Of a stretch of DNA of 7,807 bases, positions 6,346 to 7,807 are shown in pieces. The stretch is from Bacteroidales bacterium. Its GTDB lineage: Bacteria > Bacteroidota > Bacteroidia > Bacteroidales > UBA1402. Under the pieces are notes generated by a model. It saw only the letters and a list, made by a program, of their open reading frames with translations. It did not search any database and was not told where the DNA came from. Numbering within the stretch: the first letter of the stretch is position 1; each line of letters starts with the position of its first letter. The position numbers and the translations under genes are program-made. The stretch lies in contig JAAZGQ010000363.1 of the NCBI GenBank assembly GCA_012511135.1, positions 1 through 7,807 on the forward strand. The letters run 5' to 3'.

Positions 6346-7677
6346 CTAATCATTTTCTTCTTTATTTTTATCGCCTATTTCCTTGCTTTCTTCCAGTTTC
6401 AAAGCAAGATCACCTTCTTGTTCCACAATAATTTTATCGATTCTGGCACCATCCATATCGACTATTTCAAAGCCAAAACCTTTCCAATGGAGCTTCTCCC
6501 CTTCTTTTGGGATATGTTCCAATAAGCTCAGAATCAAACCGCTGATAGTATTGTAATTGAATTCTGCGTAATAATCTTCCAAATCGAAATGGGCTAGAAA
6601 ATCATAAAAAGAAGTCTGACCATCAACCAGCCATCCTCCTTCTTCTCGTTCAATAATTTCCTGTTCCTCATTCTCTTCGGGCACTGAACCTATCAAGGCC
6701 GTCATGATATCTTTGAGGGTTACAATACCTTGGATTTCTCCGAATTCGTCGGTGACCAGCCCATATTTCACATAAGCTTGCTTTATTTGTTCCAGGGCAC
6801 GATATACATTAAGATTTTCGGGTAAATACAAGGCAGGATGCACTAATTCTCTCAAGTTGAAATCCGGCTGGTCAATTTGAAGAAAAAGATCCTTAAGAAA
6901 AACCACCCCCAGCAACTCATCTAGTTCGCTATCGGCAACCGGATACACATTGAACAAATTTTGCTTGATCAGGTCGCTTGTATATTGATTGTCACGGGAA
7001 ACATCCAGCCAAACCAATTCGCTGCGATGGGTCATAATCGATCCGACATTGCGGTCTCCCAATGTAAATACTCTCTCTACAATATCCTGTTCAACCTCTT
7101 TAATCTCTCCCCCATCTGTGCCCACCTGTATGATGGCTTTAATTTCTTCTTCTGTTACCCTGCCGTCTTCGCTGGGACTAATGTGAAACAAACGCATCAG
7201 TCCCTGAGTCGAAACAGATAAAATCCAAACAAAGGGGGCGGCAATTTTGGAGAGAAGCTCCATGGGGCCAACAATTATCTTTGAAGTTTTTTCCGCGGCG
7301 CTCATACCAATGCGCTTTGGAAGTAACTCTCCAAATATGAGAGTAATGTAGGTAACAACAACCACAATTATTGTTTTGGAAAGCCCGGAGGCAATGGGCT
7401 CCAGTAATGGCCATTTAGACAAAAAGCCGGCAAAATCAGCTCCCAGGGCTTCACCGGAGTACAGACCGGTTATAATACCTATCAGTGTGATGCCTATTTG
7501 AATGGTCGAGAGGAAACGTTCCGGCTTTTCGGACATTCTCAAAACTCGCCTTGCAGGCAGATTGCCTTTTTTTGCATCTGTTTCCAGCCGGCTTTTGCGC
7601 GAAGAGACCAGAGCGATTTCTGACATCGACAAGAAACCGTTCAATAAAATCAACAATAAAATGATGAGTATTTCCAT
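6346..7677 (-). CDS. CorC/HlyC-type hemolysin-family membrane protein (DUF21-CBS-CBS-CorC_HlyC)
   Basis: A 443-residue protein with the standard layout of the CNNM/CorC-like family. Residues 1 to about 190 form the DUF21 transmembrane domain, beginning with a first helix ending in GFLSMSEIALVSSRKSRLE. It contains FLSTIQIGITLIGI and the conserved IFGELLPKR motif (about 114-122). A CBS pair follows at about 210-335, including GSIMTHRSELVWLD, VYPVADSELDELLGVV and YGLVTDEFGEIQGIVTLKDI. The CorC_HlyC domain is at about 348-430, and the tail is charged and rich in E and K. Relatives are implicated in magnesium or cobalt handling and the CBS pair usually binds adenine nucleotides. The label hemolysin is historical. 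The gene starts 50 bases after the riboflavin synthase stop on the same strand with no TAnnTTTG between, so it is probably cotranscribed. Direct transport activity is inferred only from family knowledge. Confidence 0.95.
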   Translation of the reverse strand: MEILIILLLILLNGFLSMSEIALVSSRKSRLETDAKKGNLPARRVLRMSEKPERFLSTIQIGITLIGIITGLYSGEALGADFAGFLSKWPLLEPIASGLSKTIIVVVVTYITLIFGELLPKRIGMSAAEKTSKIIVGPMELLSKIAAPFVWILSVSTQGLMRLFHISPSEDGRVTEEEIKAIIQVGTDGGEIKEVEQDIVERVFTLGDRNVGSIMTHRSELVWLDVSRDNQYTSDLIKQNLFNVYPVADSELDELLGVVFLKDLFLQIDQPDFNLRELVHPALYLPENLNVYRALEQIKQAYVKYGLVTDEFGEIQGIVTLKDIMTALIGSVPEENEEQEIIEREEGGWLVDGQTSFYDFLAHFDLEDYYAEFNYNTISGLILSLLEHIPKEGEKLHWKGFGFEIVDMDGARIDKIIVEQEGDLALKLEESKEIGDKNKEEND

Positions 7678-7727
7678 TACGTAAAGAGGAGAATGTTATA
7701 CGGCAGATTTACTGCGAGCTATAAAAA

Positions 7728-7807
7728 TCAATCTGCAAAGTGCATCATGCGGCTCAGATATTTGCCCAGGATATCAAATTCGATATTCACAACACTTCCT
7801 GCCTTGA
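7728..7807 (-). CDS. ribE: Riboflavin synthase (alpha chain type), C-terminal fragment
   Basis: Only the last 25 codons are inside the window; the gene enters from the right edge. The minus strand reads KAGSVVNIEFDILGKYLSRM followed by MHFAD and a TGA stop at 7728-7730. The pattern VNIEFDILGKYLSR matches the end of the second lumazine-binding barrel of riboflavin synthase, which converts two 6,7-dimethyl-8-ribityllumazine molecules to riboflavin. The symbol varies between species (ribE or ribC). The call rests on a short segment and should be confirmed from the rest of the gene. It probably shares a transcript with the CorC-like gene 50 bases downstream. Confidence 0.75.
   Translation of the reverse strand, partial: KAGSVVNIEFDILGKYLSRMMHFAD

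Noticed and set aside
6226..6525. 99-codon plus-strand frame running from the TPM tail into the convergent gene
   Set aside because: It overlaps the glycine-rich coding region in another frame and then the antisense of the CorC-like gene. Its hydrophobic look comes from reading the reverse of that gene.

Overview
The window looks like ordinary chromosome from a member of the Bacteroidota, probably order Bacteroidales. The evidence is a short primary sigma factor of 286 residues without region 1.1, promoter elements of the Bacteroidetes type (TTTG / TAnnTTTG), weak or absent Shine-Dalgarno sequences, and an N-terminal S9 peptidase lipoprotein of the DPP-like kind common in that group. Base composition is moderate and even, and I see no insertion sequence, integrase, tRNA, CRISPR array or other sign of recent transfer.

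Left block (1-2880, minus strand): read in the direction of transcription, this is a Do/HtrA-family periplasmic serine protease (degP), then the primary sigma factor rpoD, then the first 102 codons of an S9-family peptidase lipoprotein that runs off the left edge. A strong intrinsic terminator follows rpoD. The promoter of the S9 gene starts inside the U-tract of that terminator, so the two signals are nested.

Centre (2881-3578): an AT-rich divergent region of about 280 bases separates degP from rnpB, the class A RNase P RNA gene on the plus strand. Its 5' end fits a TAnnTTTG box and its 3' end falls at a T-run. The 3' end can also fold locally into a terminator-like hairpin that excludes the mature P1 and P4 helices.

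Right plus-strand block (3579-6326): a YihY/BrkB-family six-helix inner-membrane protein with an extra cytosolic winged-helix-like C-terminal domain, then lemA, then a TPM-domain protein with a glycine-rich tail. Gaps of 24 and 3 bases suggest one transcript. LemA and TPM proteins are a recurrent pair.

Right minus-strand block (6346-7807): the C-terminus of riboflavin synthase enters from the right edge and is followed by a CorC/HlyC-type (DUF21-CBS-CorC_HlyC) membrane protein. This gene converges on the TPM gene with only 19 bases between stop codons and no visible terminator.

The overall theme is housekeeping: transcription initiation, envelope proteolysis, tRNA 5' processing and membrane proteins. 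I did not find a convincing undescribed system. The findings are modest observations on regulatory architecture and domain fusion.
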